A stretch of DNA of 64,000 nt from Sedimentibacter sp. MB35-C1 (GCF_030913635.1 NZ_CP133188.1:2418001-2482000), one strand, 5' to 3'. Shown: positions 15,595-24,935, numbered from the stretch's first letter. Numbers and translations are program-made. The notes: generated by a model not told the origin, from the letters alone.

Positions 15595-16548
15595 TTATCT
15601 GCTTCCTTTATCGTATGGTATTCCTTCTGCCTTGGGTGCCTGAGAGTTTTTCGATGAAAATGTCAGCACTACAAGAGTTGCAATATAAGGAATCATTTTG
15701 TAGATTTCATTTGATATAGGCAGCGCTTTAAGCATTGGTATGCCTGAATATGCAGATGCAAATGTCTTCATAATTCCAAAGAAAAAAGCTGCGAAAAAAA
15801 TCTTTTTTGTCCTCCATTGACCGAAAATAAGAACGGCCAAAGCCAAGAATCCATAGCCTGCAACTGTTGCATTAAAATTTGTGCTTGTAGGTACTACAAA
15901 TGTAAGTCCTCCTATTCCTGCAAGCACACCTGATATTAATACTCCGGCGTACCGTATGCGATACACGTTTATACCTACCGAATCTGCAGCCTGAGGATGC
16001 TCTCCGCACGCTCTCAGCCTCAGTCCAAAACGCGTATGATTTATTACCGCCCATGACAGCAAAGCGATACCCAGGCAAATATACGTTGTAATATAGCTAT
16101 TCTGAAAAAGTATGGGCCCGATAACCGGTATGTTTCCAAGTACCGGGACACTTCTTATGTAAAATGTATCCTTAAACTGAACCTGCTGAACTCCCTGAAC
16201 CATTCTTGCAACAAATATTGCAAAAGCCGGTGCAAACATATTTAGTGCCGTACCGCTTATTGTCTGGTCTGCTTTAAGTTTTATAGACGCAAAGGCATGG
16301 AACAGAGAAAATATTCCCCCTGATACTCCGGCCGTCAGTATTGCCAGTATAAGAAGCCCCTGACCACTCATAGATGACTGAAAGAAATTTATAAATGATA
16401 TGCCTGCAAATGCTCCTACCACCATAATTCCTTCCAACGCAATATTTATTGTACCGCTTCGCTCAGAGAACATTCCTCCAAGAGCAACAATAAGCAGAGG
16501 AATCGCAAAATACATGGTTTGCTGTGCTACAAAATAAACTGTATCCAT
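15595..16548 (-). CDS. nupQ: Nucleoside ABC transporter permease NupQ
   Basis: A 317-residue permease of the BMP-associated branched-chain-type family (YufQ/NupQ, relative of RbsC). The GGMFSERSGTINIALEGIMVVGAF segment (about 24-47) is the family hallmark; about eight to ten hydrophobic segments follow. With NupP it forms the membrane channel for nucleoside import. It overlaps nupP by one base (TAATG) and ends the operon. Confidence 0.9.
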   Translation of the reverse strand: MDTVYFVAQQTMYFAIPLLIVALGGMFSERSGTINIALEGIMVVGAFAGISFINFFQSSMSGQGLLILAILTAGVSGGIFSLFHAFASIKLKADQTISGTALNMFAPAFAIFVARMVQGVQQVQFKDTFYIRSVPVLGNIPVIGPILFQNSYITTYICLGIALLSWAVINHTRFGLRLRACGEHPQAADSVGINVYRIRYAGVLISGVLAGIGGLTFVVPTSTNFNATVAGYGFLALAVLIFGQWRTKKIFFAAFFFGIMKTFASAYSGIPMLKALPISNEIYKMIPYIATLVVLTFSSKNSQAPKAEGIPYDKGSR

Positions 16549-17741
16549 TATAATGCCTCCTCATTATCAGTTTTCTCGATTAATTCGCCATCGTTATTTT
16601 GGCCTTCTAAGTCATCAGTTTCAGGTTGGGTGATCACAGAATCTACTTCTGATTCTCTTTCATCAGCTGTTCTTGTGAAAGCTTTATTTATAATCTGTTT
16701 AAACAATAAAGCAAATGCACCGCAGTAAATAATAACGGATATAATCATATCAATTACTTCAGGAACAAAGTTGTACAGCTGAATATTGAATCCTCCAACT
16801 GTCAAATGTGCTATAAATAGTCCTGCAAAGAGTATACCTATGGGGTGAGACATACCGAGAAGGGCCACAGATATGCCGCTGAATCCTTCCGGTGCTAAAA
16901 CGTCAAGAACCTGCAAGTATTTTCCGGAGCCTGAAAGATAAAGAAGTCCCCCTCCCAGTCCTGCCAATGCACCTGCAATAACCATTGAAAGAATTATGCT
17001 TTTCTTTTCGTTTATGCCTGCATATCTGCTTGCGCTTTTATTGATTCCACAGGCCTTAAGTTCGTAACCGAACGTAGTTTTCTGTAAAATAATATATATG
17101 ATTATAACAGCCAGCACGGCTATTATTATACCTATATTAAGGTTGTTAGTATTAAAAATTTTATCAAGTCCCGCTTTAGGAAGCACTGCGCTTTTTGCTA
17201 CCATCTTAGTCTGATTCTTAAGAGAATCGTACACTGTTTTTACTATGGTCATGTTAACAAGGTACATGCCTATGTAATTCATCATTATTGAAGTTATAAC
17301 TTCATTAACATTGAAGAATGCTTTTAATAATCCCGGGCCAGCGCCCCATACTGCTCCTGCCACCAAAGCACCAAGCAGTGCAACAATCCAGTGTAGTTCC
17401 GGCGGTATAAACGTCCATTTAATTCCTATATAAATAGCAGCAAACGCCCCACAGGTAAACTGGCCTGATGCACCTATGTTAAAAAGCCCTGTTTTAAATG
17501 CAAACCCAACTGACAATCCAGTCATTATAATAGGAGTGGCGTAATAAATAACCTGTCCTATGCCTCTTGCTCCTTCTGAAAGCCCCCCTGTTAAAATAGT
17601 TAAAAAAGCTGGAATAGCATCCTGTGCGTTGCTTAAAAGAAGTATTATAAGTCCGAAAATAAGACCGGCAGCTATAGCCATCAACGATGCGGCAAAGCTG
17701 GTCAGGCTGTTCAATTTAAGCATATTATGACCTTTTTTCAT
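16548..17741 (-). CDS. nupP: Nucleoside ABC transporter permease NupP
   Basis: Permease of the same family as NupQ, 397 residues from the ATG at 17741. I prefer that start to the in-frame GTG at 17750, because the AGAGAGG site overlaps the GTG. Typical segments are GLSVGFAFKTGLFNIGASGQFTCGA (near 75-100) and about nine hydrophobic stretches. The C-terminal 40 or so residues are acidic and hydrophilic (DERESEVDSVITQPETDDLE), a cytoplasmic tail not essential to the fold. Its start lies inside the 3' end of nupO. Confidence 0.88.
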   Translation of the reverse strand: MKKGHNMLKLNSLTSFAASLMAIAAGLIFGLIILLLSNAQDAIPAFLTILTGGLSEGARGIGQVIYYATPIIMTGLSVGFAFKTGLFNIGASGQFTCGAFAAIYIGIKWTFIPPELHWIVALLGALVAGAVWGAGPGLLKAFFNVNEVITSIMMNYIGMYLVNMTIVKTVYDSLKNQTKMVAKSAVLPKAGLDKIFNTNNLNIGIIIAVLAVIIIYIILQKTTFGYELKACGINKSASRYAGINEKKSIILSMVIAGALAGLGGGLLYLSGSGKYLQVLDVLAPEGFSGISVALLGMSHPIGILFAGLFIAHLTVGGFNIQLYNFVPEVIDMIISVIIYCGAFALLFKQIINKAFTRTADERESEVDSVITQPETDDLEGQNNDGELIEKTDNEEAL

Positions 17742-19263
17742 ACTTTTCACCTCTCTTTGAGCCGGCCATGTAGAGGCCTAAATCATTTACTGTAATTTTT
17801 TTAGGATTCAAATCCCCTACAATTTCGCCTTCGTACATAACCAGTATTCTGTCGCTTACATTCATTACCTCGTCCAACTCCAGTGAAATTAAAAGCACAG
17901 CTTTGCCCTCATCTCTTTGCGCCACCAGCTGTTTATGAATATATTCCGTAGCTCCAACATCCAAACCTCTTGTGGGCTGAACAGCAAGAACAATTTCAGG
18001 ATCCCTGTCAAGCTCCCGTGCAATTATAAGCTTTTGCTGGTTCCCGCCAGACATATTTCTTACAACAGAATCCTCATCTTTTGGGCTCCTGATGTCATAT
18101 TGTTTTATAAGGCGTCCGGCATATTTTCTTACTGCATTGAATTTTATCATTCCATATTTCTGGAACCTTTCTTCGTAATATGTTTGCAGCACTGCATTCT
18201 GCTGAAGATCGAAATCAAGAATAAGACCGTGTTTATGACGATCTTCAGGTATATGTGCCATTCCGTCTATGCATTTTTTCCTTATGGATTTTCTTGTTAT
18301 ATCTTCGCTGTTTAATATAATTTTTCCCTCATTAATAGGTATAAGTCCTGTTATTCCATACACCAGCTCCGATTGCCCGTTGCCGTCAATCCCTGCAATA
18401 CAAACTATTTCGCCTTTTTTCACATCAAAGGAAACATTATTTACTACATTTTTTTTAGAATTTTTTGATTTTATAGTAAGATTCTCTACTTCAAGCACAG
18501 AATCTCCGGTTTCTTTATCTTTTTTTTCTATGCTAAAGTTAATTTTTCGCCCAACCATCATTTCTGACATCTGCTCTTTTGTTGTGGTGCTCACATCAAC
18601 GGTTCCTATACATTTACCTTTTCTTAAAATTGTACAGCTATCAGCTACAGCTTTTATCTCATTTAATTTATGTGAAATAAATACGATGGATTTTCCTTCA
18701 CTAATAAGCTCCTTCATAATTTTCATTAATTCTTCGATTTCCTGGGGCGTCAGCACCGCCGTAGGCTCATCAAATATGAGTATATCGCTGTCTAGATACA
18801 ACATCTTTAGTATTTCTACCCTTTGCTGCATACCCACCGTAATATCGGAAATATACGCATCTGGATCTATTCTTAATTTGTAGCGTTCGCTGAGCTCAAC
18901 TACTTTTTTTCTTGCATCATGTTTTTTTAAAACACCCATTTTTACAGTTTCTCTTCCCAAAATGATGCTTTCAAGCACAGTGAAATTATGAACTAATTTG
19001 AAATGCTGATGAACCATACCTATATTCAGATTGTTCGCATCATTTGGATTGTTTATTTGAACGGAATTCCCATTTATAAAAAGTTCACCTTTTTCAGCCT
19101 GGTACAATCCGAACAAAACACTCATCAGTGTAGACTTGCCAGCTCCGTTTTCTCCGAGAAGAGCATGAACCTCGCCTTTCTTGACCTTGAAAGTAACATC
19201 ATCCAGCGCTTTAAAACTACCAAATTGTTTGGTAATATGGTTCATTTCTATTACGTATTCCAT
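17725..19263 (-). CDS. nupO: Nucleoside ABC transporter ATP-binding protein NupO
   Basis: A 512-residue double ABC ATPase of the sugar/nucleoside type. The first domain has Walker A GENGAGKST (about 37-45) and Walker B ILIFDEPTAVLTP (about 160-172). The second has a degenerate P-loop GIDGNGQSEL (about 293-302) and the signature MSGGNQQKLIIAREL (about 405-419), with VQPTRGLDVGA. Such asymmetric pairs are normal for this family. It energises uptake through NupP/NupQ. The gap upstream of its start holds two mutually exclusive hairpins that could set its expression below that of the binding protein. Confidence 0.92.
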   Translation of the reverse strand: MEYVIEMNHITKQFGSFKALDDVTFKVKKGEVHALLGENGAGKSTLMSVLFGLYQAEKGELFINGNSVQINNPNDANNLNIGMVHQHFKLVHNFTVLESIILGRETVKMGVLKKHDARKKVVELSERYKLRIDPDAYISDITVGMQQRVEILKMLYLDSDILIFDEPTAVLTPQEIEELMKIMKELISEGKSIVFISHKLNEIKAVADSCTILRKGKCIGTVDVSTTTKEQMSEMMVGRKINFSIEKKDKETGDSVLEVENLTIKSKNSKKNVVNNVSFDVKKGEIVCIAGIDGNGQSELVYGITGLIPINEGKIILNSEDITRKSIRKKCIDGMAHIPEDRHKHGLILDFDLQQNAVLQTYYEERFQKYGMIKFNAVRKYAGRLIKQYDIRSPKDEDSVVRNMSGGNQQKLIIARELDRDPEIVLAVQPTRGLDVGATEYIHKQLVAQRDEGKAVLLISLELDEVMNVSDRILVMYEGEIVGDLNPKKITVNDLGLYMAGSKRGEKYEKRS

Positions 19264-19276
19264 AAAGGCACCACCT

Positions 19277-19330
19277 AACCTTATTTTTAAAAATAAGGTT
19301 GCTTAAAGGCTAAAGCCTAACAAGCAACCT
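19277..19330 (-). promoter_or_regulatory. Overlapping terminator and antiterminator-like hairpins between the BMP gene and nupO
   Basis: On the minus strand, hairpin 1 pairs AGGTTGCTT with AAGCAACCT around an inner AGGC/GCCT stem and is followed by TTATTTTT, a good intrinsic terminator. Hairpin 2 is the perfect 24-base palindrome of AACCTTATTTTT and its reverse complement. The AACCT is shared, so only one can form at a time. Confidence 0.7.
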
Positions 19331-19353
19331 CATATCTCTGATTATCTAATATT

Positions 19354-20544
19354 TTATTTAATTACTTCAACTGCAACCTTTTCTACAGGTATGTCTGCTG
19401 CCGTAACTTCCTCGGCAGGTTTTTCTGAATCTTCAAATGCTTTTTCCGCAACTGCAGTATCATTAAGTATTTCTGTTTCTCCTGCTACAATTTTTGCATA
19501 AACAGCATCATAGTCATCCTGAGTAAATTTTTCAAATCTTGAGTTATCCATCGGCAATTGAACGCCTTCAACAGTGGCATCCAATGTTACAGTAGTTCCT
19601 CCAGGGAAGTTTCCGGCATAATAGCTTGCCAGTGCATCATATACAGATTTTGTAAGGTTCTTCATAGAAGAAGTAATTACTGTATCGGATTCTGCATACT
19701 GATCAACGTCAACGCCTATAACTTTTGTTCCGGCTGCTTCTGCCGCCTTCATAACTGAGTTACCTACAGCGCCTCCGCAAGCAAATATAACTTCTGTTCC
19801 TTCATTGTACCATGAAGAAGCTTTTGCCTGATTCTCCGGAGAAGCATCAAAGTTTCCAACATATGTATATTTAAGTTGAATGTCATCTGATAATCCCAGC
19901 TCATTAGCTGCATAATCAGCACCTTGTACAAATCCGTAGCCGAAACGCACAACAGCAGGAACTGCCATACCGCCCATAAATCCCAATTTTGTGTATCCTT
20001 CTTTTACTATGCTGTAGCCCGCTAAAAAGCCTGCTTCTTCTTCAGCATAGAATATAGAGTATGTGTTAGGTGCTATTTCAATATTATAGTCTCCTGCGTG
20101 AGGTGCGCCGTCAAGAATTACGAAGTTAACCTCTGGATAGGTGGTTTGTACTGTATGCACAGGAACTTCAAATAAAAATCCCGGACACACTATAACTTTT
20201 GCACCTGCTTTAACTGCAAGATCAATGGAATTAATATAAGCTGCATCTGATTTTTCGGTTGGTTTATAGTACTTATATGAAATTCCGTTTTCCTCTGCAT
20301 AGGCTTCAACGCCTTCCCATGCACCCTGATTAAAAGATTTGTCATCAATTGTTCCTACATCTGTGATAAGCGCAAGCTCAAAGGTATTACTTTCACTTGG
20401 CTTTTCTGCCGGCTCTTCAGCAGGAGTTTCCTCCGGAGTTTCGGCAGGAGCTTCCGCAGGTGTTTCCTGGCTTGCACATGCTGAAAATGCAAATACCATA
20501 GCAAGCACAAGTACCGCAATCGCTAATTTTCTCCATAATTTCAT
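19354..20544 (-). CDS. BMP-family nucleoside-binding lipoprotein
   Basis: A 396-residue basic-membrane-protein-family substrate-binding lipoprotein. I start it at the ATG at 20544, which follows GGAGGAAG; an upstream in-frame ATG lacks a site. The signal peptide (KLWRKLAIAVLVLAMVFAF) ends at lipobox FSAC, and a PAE/PEE-repeat linker of about 30 residues leads to the mature domain with LALITDVGTIDDKSFNQGAW, typical of PnrA/TmpC/BmpA purine-nucleoside receptors. It delivers nucleosides to NupOPQ. Located between deoC and nupO. Confidence 0.92.
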   Translation of the reverse strand: MKLWRKLAIAVLVLAMVFAFSACASQETPAEAPAETPEETPAEEPAEKPSESNTFELALITDVGTIDDKSFNQGAWEGVEAYAEENGISYKYYKPTEKSDAAYINSIDLAVKAGAKVIVCPGFLFEVPVHTVQTTYPEVNFVILDGAPHAGDYNIEIAPNTYSIFYAEEEAGFLAGYSIVKEGYTKLGFMGGMAVPAVVRFGYGFVQGADYAANELGLSDDIQLKYTYVGNFDASPENQAKASSWYNEGTEVIFACGGAVGNSVMKAAEAAGTKVIGVDVDQYAESDTVITSSMKNLTKSVYDALASYYAGNFPGGTTVTLDATVEGVQLPMDNSRFEKFTQDDYDAVYAKIVAGETEILNDTAVAEKAFEDSEKPAEEVTAADIPVEKVAVEVIK

Positions 20545-20583
20545 AATGCTTTCTTCCTCCAAATTTTTTAATAAAAAATCAAT

Positions 20584-21249
20584 TTATAAATTACGCCGTT
20601 CAGCGTCCTTTATCAATTTTACAGCAGAGCTGGTTCCCAATCTGGAGCACCCTTCTTTTATGAAGGCTTCCATATCTTCAACCGACCTTATTCCGCCCGA
20701 AGCCTTAATTTTAACACCAGGTCCTATATGTTTTTTGAACAGCCTTATATCCTCCATGGTAGCACCACCGGTTCCGAATCCTGTGGAAGTTTTTATGTAA
20801 TCTGCACCGGCATTAGTTACAGCGCGGCACATTTCTATTTTTTCATCATCAGTGAGATAGCACGTTTCTATTATGACCTTCAGTATTCTGCTTCCTACTG
20901 TCTTTTTTAGCACAGCTATTTCCTCTTGAACTTTTTTATACTTCTTATTTTTAACATCGGATATGTTTATAACCATGTCAATTTCATTTGCACCGTCTTT
21001 AATCGCTTGCTGACATTCGGCTATTTTCGCTTCGGTTACAGAGTATCCCAGCGGAAATCCCACAACCGTGCAAATGTTAATTTTATCTCCATATGTATCG
21101 TGAATTCTTTTTATATAACACGGTGGCACGCATACTGACGCCGTTCTGTATTCTATTGCCTCATCACAAAGGGACTGTATGTCCTTCCATTCAGCAAGCG
21201 CTTTCAGTTGCGTGTGATCAACAAACTTTAAAAGCTCAGACATATTCAT
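20584..21249 (-). CDS. deoC: Deoxyribose-phosphate aldolase
   Basis: A 221-residue DeoC. It cleaves 2-deoxyribose-5-phosphate, from deoxynucleoside breakdown, into glyceraldehyde-3-phosphate and acetaldehyde. The Schiff-base lysine region is VIIETCYLTDDEKIEMC then ADYIKTSTGFGTGGAT (lysine at about 152), with the second lysine in KIKASGGIRS (about 180-186). It is the first gene of the operon ahead of the nucleoside transporter, which ties uptake to catabolism. AAGGAG precedes the ATG and a promoter lies at 21284-21312. Confidence 0.95.
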   Translation of the reverse strand: MNMSELLKFVDHTQLKALAEWKDIQSLCDEAIEYRTASVCVPPCYIKRIHDTYGDKINICTVVGFPLGYSVTEAKIAECQQAIKDGANEIDMVINISDVKNKKYKKVQEEIAVLKKTVGSRILKVIIETCYLTDDEKIEMCRAVTNAGADYIKTSTGFGTGGATMEDIRLFKKHIGPGVKIKASGGIRSVEDMEAFIKEGCSRLGTSSAVKLIKDAERRNL

Positions 21250-21283
21250 ATTTAACTCCTTTTACTAATCATTAATATTATTA

Positions 21284-21312
21284 ATTTTATCATAAAATGG
21301 CACAATAGTCAA
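21284..21312 (-). promoter_or_regulatory. Sigma-A promoter of the deoC-nup operon
   Basis: TTGACT (21307-21312), a 17-base spacer and TAAAAT (21284-21289), about 35 bases ahead of the deoC start. I see no clear operator beside it. Confidence 0.8.
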
Positions 21313-21466
21313 TTATAACTATCTGACACAACTGATGAAAAAACATTATTAATCCAACATGCCTACTTATTTTCAAACAATTGTGTATAGTTATTTTTTG
21401 TAAAATCTACTCATTATTTTTTCCATAATATAGCTGAATAATCTCTAAATAAAAAAAGAACAAATG

Positions 21467-22123
21467 CTATATAAAGCTGATTTGTTCCTGAGTATTCATT
21501 ATTTTTTTCAAAAATGTCTGTCTGTGTATATCAACAGGCCCGTACTCAAGGAGCGCCTTAACGTGCTCTTTCGTTCCGTAGCCTTTATTTTTTGCAAATT
21601 TATAATTTGGATATATTTTATCCAGCTCTTCCATCTGTCTGTCTCTTGTGACCTTAGCTATTATTGACGCAGCAGCAATCCCTTGGCATGTGGCATCTCC
21701 CTTTATAATATTCATCTGAGGTATGTCCACATCTAGCTTCTCAGCATCTATTAAAAGATAATCCGGCACAATATGATTTCCGTCTTTGTCTCTTAAATTT
21801 GCAATGCCCTGAAGCATAGCCATCTTAGTGGCATTTTTTATGTTTACTTTATCCACTATACTGCTGTCCATTTCACCTATGCCTATGGCAATTGCCTTCT
21901 CTTTTATAATATCAAACATTTTATCTCTTTTTTTTGGCGTAAGCTTCTTCGAGTCATTGACTCCCTCTATAAAGACATCTTTGGGCATGACTATGGCACA
22001 AGTGACAACACTTCCGGCAAGACATCCTCTTCCCACTTCGTCAATGCAAGCGATATATTCATAACCCTTGTCCCAAAGTTCGTGTTCAATTTTAAGCATG
22101 TCGTCTTTCTCTGTTTTTTTCAT
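21467..22123 (-). CDS. rnhB: Ribonuclease HII
   Basis: A 218-residue RNase HII that nicks RNA-DNA hybrids and removes misincorporated ribonucleotides. The catalytic opening IACIDEVGRGCLAGSVV (D28, E29) and the YLLIDAEKLD aspartate region are clear, along with AASIIAKVTRDRQM. It follows rbgA by 22 bases, the conserved rplS-rbgA-rnhB order. The C-terminus is of ordinary length. No strong terminator follows. Confidence 0.95.
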   Translation of the reverse strand: MKKTEKDDMLKIEHELWDKGYEYIACIDEVGRGCLAGSVVTCAIVMPKDVFIEGVNDSKKLTPKKRDKMFDIIKEKAIAIGIGEMDSSIVDKVNIKNATKMAMLQGIANLRDKDGNHIVPDYLLIDAEKLDVDIPQMNIIKGDATCQGIAAASIIAKVTRDRQMEELDKIYPNYKFAKNKGYGTKEHVKALLEYGPVDIHRQTFLKKIMNTQEQISFI

Positions 22124-22145
22124 ATTACTGCCTCGCAGATATAAT

Positions 22146-22997
22146 TTATCTCTCTCCCGGCTTTTCCAAAGTTATTTTCCCTAATTTTCCGCTTCTGAAA
22201 TCATTCAGCAATAAGTTTGCAACTCTTAAATAGTCTATTTCTGTTTTATTTATAAGGAACCCCTTCTTAAATGCAATGTTGTCTAAAATATCGAGAGCCT
22301 TTTCTCCCTGCTCTATATTGTACTTTTCAAGTATTGCGTCAACCCTGTTTAAATCTATCATCTTTTCTGCCAAATTTAATGCTATTTCTTCCAGAACAAG
22401 CACTTCATCCTTTATTGCTCCTGTGAGAGCAAGGTTAAGAGCACTTCTTTCATCTTCGAATTTAGGCCACAAAATACCTGGTGTATCCAAAAGATCAATG
22501 TTGCCTGCAAGATGAATCCATTGCTTTCCTTTGGTAACGCCGGGCATATTGCCGGTCTTTGCGCTTTTCTTTTTTGCCAGTGAGTTAATGAGTGTGGATT
22601 TACCTACATTTGGTATGCCCACTATCATTGCCTTTATAGTTTTGTTGACGAGCCCTCTTCTTTTATATCTTTCAACTATTTCTTTAGATGCCTCGGCTAT
22701 GGCACCGTCAAGCTTTCTCAGTTCCTTGCGGTTTGTAGAATTGTACAGAACACAAGACCATCCCTTGGATTTATAGTATTCTTCCCACGCCTTATTTAGA
22801 TTAGGATCTGCCAAATCATATTTATTAAGAACTATCAGTCTTTTTTTGTCTCTGAACAGTTTATCAAAATCTGGATTTTTACTAGCTATGGGAATTCGTG
22901 CGTCAATTACTTCTATAACAATATTGACCAGCTTTAAATTTTCCTGAAGCAGGTCTTTCGTTTTTTTCATATGTCCCGGATACCAATTTATATTCAT
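22146..22997 (-). CDS. rbgA: Ribosome biogenesis GTPase RbgA (YlqF)
   Basis: A 283-residue circularly permuted GTPase required for late 50S assembly. The order of motifs shows the permutation: G4 NKYD at 58-61 comes before G1 GIPNVGKS at 127-134 and G3 DTPG at 171-174. It begins MNINWYPGHMKKTKD, the YlqF signature. The C-terminal helical domain contacts 23S rRNA. AGAGGTG precedes the start. It lies behind rplS, with a terminator-like hairpin in between. Confidence 0.95.
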   Translation of the reverse strand: MNINWYPGHMKKTKDLLQENLKLVNIVIEVIDARIPIASKNPDFDKLFRDKKRLIVLNKYDLADPNLNKAWEEYYKSKGWSCVLYNSTNRKELRKLDGAIAEASKEIVERYKRRGLVNKTIKAMIVGIPNVGKSTLINSLAKKKSAKTGNMPGVTKGKQWIHLAGNIDLLDTPGILWPKFEDERSALNLALTGAIKDEVLVLEEIALNLAEKMIDLNRVDAILEKYNIEQGEKALDILDNIAFKKGFLINKTEIDYLRVANLLLNDFRSGKLGKITLEKPGER

Positions 22998-23012
22998 GAT
23001 GCACCTCTTATA

Positions 23013-23044
23013 TTAAATAAAATTGAGGACGCACGCCCTCAATT
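23013..23044 (-). terminator. Terminator-like hairpin between rplS and rbgA
   Basis: AATTGAGG (23021-23028) and CCTCAATT (23037-23044) form a stem with a GC-rich loop, followed on the minus strand by TTATTT. No separate promoter for rbgA fits in the 50-base gap, so partial read-through is expected. Confidence 0.75.
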
Positions 23045-23048
23045 AATA

Positions 23049-23396
23049 TTAATAATTCTTTAATTCTTTAACTTTTGTAGCCTTACCTGTTCTTTCTCTC
23101 AAATAGAACAGTCTTGCACGTCTTACTTTTCCTCTTCTTGTTACATCGATTTTTTCAATCTTAGGTGAATGTACTGGGAAAGTTCTTTCAACACCTACTC
23201 CGTAAGAAATTTTTCTTACAGTGAATGTTGCTCTGTTGCTTTCACCTTGTTTTTTCAATACAATACCTTCAAATACCTGAATTCTTTCTCTGTTTCCTTC
23301 TTTTACCCTAACATGTACTTTTACTGTATCTCCAACGTTAAAAGGTGTTAAGTCACTTTTAAGCTGTTCATTTTCAAATGATTTTATTAAATCCAT
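23049..23396 (-). CDS. rplS: 50S ribosomal protein L19
   Basis: A 115-residue L19. It opens [44 protein letters not shown] and ends [14 protein letters not shown], matching the family end to end. L19 sits at the 30S-50S interface. GGGAGG precedes the ATG and two small hairpins lie in the leader. It is encoded after trmD, the standard order. Confidence 0.97.
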   Translation of the reverse strand: MDLIKSFENEQLKSDLTPFNVGDTVKVHVRVKEGNRERIQVFEGIVLKKQGESNRATFTVRKISYGVGVERTFPVHSPKIEKIDVTRRGKVRRARLFYLRERTGKATKVKELKNY

Positions 23397-23410
23397 TTCT
23401 ATACCTCCCT

Positions 23411-23443
23411 TCGCCTGAGCGCTGAAGCCATACTTTGTACGGC
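23411..23443 (-). promoter_or_regulatory. Candidate L19 leader element
   Basis: In the 59-base trmD-rplS gap, the minus strand can form GCCGTAC-AAA-GTATGGC (23427-23443, seven pairs) and CGC-TCAG-GCG (23412-23421) just before the GGGAGG site. Firmicutes have an L19 autoregulatory leader here; I judge by position and structure only. Confidence 0.45.
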
Positions 23444-23455
23444 ATATTACAACAT

Positions 23456-24172
23456 TTATTTATAATTTCTTGATAACTTGTTGTATTCTTCAATAATATT
23501 TTTGTCTTTTATCATGTCCGGACGTCTTTCCAATGTAATTTCTATCTGCTTGAACCGGCGCCATTCTTCTATTTTCTTATGATGACCGGACAGCAAAATA
23601 TCCGGAACATCCATTCCCAAATAACTTTCGGGTCTTGTGTATTGAGGGTATTCGAGAAGATTATTGCTGTGGGACTCCTCAACGGATGATTCATCCGATC
23701 CTAAAACCCCAGGAAGAAGTCTTCCAACCGCATCAACAATCATAAGAGCAGGAAGCTCTCCGCTTGTTAATACATAGTCTCCCATAGATATTTCTTCATC
23801 TACGTACTTGTCGATGATTCTTTGATCTATACCTTCATAATGCCCCGCAATAAGCACAATATGCTCTTTCTCAGAAAGCTCTTTGGCTTTTTTCTGACTA
23901 AACAAATTTCCCTTTGGTGATAAATAAATAATATATGAATTGTGTTTTTTTATAGAATCTAAAGCTTTGAACATGGGTTCAGGCTTTAAAAGCATTCCCG
24001 GACCGCCGCCATACGGATAATCATCAACTTTTTTATGCTTATCCTCAGAATAATCTCTAAGATAGTTTATTCCAATTTCAAACATGCCGTTTTCAACAGC
24101 TCTTCCGATTATGCCGCTTCTGGTATAAATATCGATAAGTTCCGGAAATAATGTTACAATATCAAACCTCAT
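23456..24172 (-). CDS. trmD: tRNA (guanine37-N1)-methyltransferase
   Basis: A 238-residue TrmD, the SPOUT methyltransferase that makes m1G37. It begins [25 protein letters not shown] and carries the knot region around [36 protein letters not shown], with the catalytic aspartate zone in [12 protein letters not shown] near the C-terminus. Its start overlaps the rimM stop by four bases, indicating translational coupling. Confidence 0.97.
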   Translation of the reverse strand: MRFDIVTLFPELIDIYTRSGIIGRAVENGMFEIGINYLRDYSEDKHKKVDDYPYGGGPGMLLKPEPMFKALDSIKKHNSYIIYLSPKGNLFSQKKAKELSEKEHIVLIAGHYEGIDQRIIDKYVDEEISMGDYVLTSGELPALMIVDAVGRLLPGVLGSDESSVEESHSNNLLEYPQYTRPESYLGMDVPDILLSGHHKKIEEWRRFKQIEITLERRPDMIKDKNIIEEYNKLSRNYK

Positions 24173-24669
24173 TCCAGCAGACCCTCAATTACATTTATAA
24201 CCATTCTTTTTGATTTTATATCAACTTCCTTGACAACTTCTTTAACAGCAGGTATTAAAAAAGATTTATCATTGTTGGTTATTTCATATACATCATTTGC
24301 ACCTGTCTGGTGGACAGTATCTATTTTTCCCAAATATTCTCCTTCAGCTGAATAAACTTCCATTCCTTCTAAATCAAATATATAGTATGAATCCTCAGGA
24401 AGCTCTCTGAGCTGATCTTCAAATATTGAAATGAAAGTGTCCCTGAATGTTTCCGCAGTGTCCATATCATTAATATTTTCAAGTATAATGTACGACATTC
24501 CTTTTCTGTACCACACATCCTTGATTTTTCGCTTAACATTATCCTTTTCAGTAAAGACATATTCAAGCTCATCAAATCTTTCCGCATAATCAGTAAGCGG
24601 TACGCATTTCAGACAACCTTTCACGCCATGAGTATTTACTATTTTTCCAACCTTAATATATTCTTTCAT
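24169..24669 (-). CDS. rimM: 16S rRNA processing protein RimM
   Basis: A 166-residue RimM. The N-terminal RimM domain begins YIKVGKIVNTHGVKGCLKCVPLTD and the C-terminal PRC-barrel region contains YYIFDLEGMEVYS and LIPAVKEVVKEVDIKSKRM. It helps mature the 30S head and binds S19. In Bacillus ylqD lies between khpA and rimM; here rimM follows khpA directly. Confidence 0.95.
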   Translation of the reverse strand: MKEYIKVGKIVNTHGVKGCLKCVPLTDYAERFDELEYVFTEKDNVKRKIKDVWYRKGMSYIILENINDMDTAETFRDTFISIFEDQLRELPEDSYYIFDLEGMEVYSAEGEYLGKIDTVHQTGANDVYEITNNDKSFLIPAVKEVVKEVDIKSKRMVINVIEGLLE

Positions 24670-24693
24670 GTTTACCTCTGTACAGCTGTTCGG

Positions 24694-24924
24694 CTATTGA
24701 AGAATTTCAACTATGACTCTTTTGTTTTCTTTCGTAGCAGCAGCTTTAACTACAGTTCTTATAGCTTTTGCAATTCTGCCCTGCTTGCCGATAACCTTAC
24801 CCATATCATCAGGAGCAACTCTTAACTCTATTATCAGTGATTGACTTCCTTCAATTTCATTGACTTCAACCAAATCAGGATTATCTACCAGTGATTTTGC
24901 TATATATTCTACTAATTCACCCAT
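24694..24924 (-). CDS. khpA: KH-domain RNA-binding protein KhpA
   Basis: A 76-residue single KH domain of the YlqC/KhpA family: LRVAPDDMGKVIGKQGRIAKAIRTVV contains the GxxG loop (GKQG) at about 43-46. KhpA works with KhpB/EloR as a global RNA-binding pair in Firmicutes. AGAGGTG precedes the ATG. It sits between rpsP and rimM. Confidence 0.95.
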   Translation of the reverse strand: MGELVEYIAKSLVDNPDLVEVNEIEGSQSLIIELRVAPDDMGKVIGKQGRIAKAIRTVVKAAATKENKRVIVEILQ

Positions 24925-24935
24925 GATATCACCTC

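Noticed and set aside
18269-18883. 204-codon plus-strand frame opposite nupO
   Set aside because: Fully inside a strongly supported ABC ATPase gene on the other strand; composition is typical of an antisense shadow.
20339-20800. 153-codon plus-strand frame spanning the BMP and deoC genes
   Set aside because: Spans two well-supported minus-strand genes and encodes S/A repeats mirrored from the lipoprotein linker.
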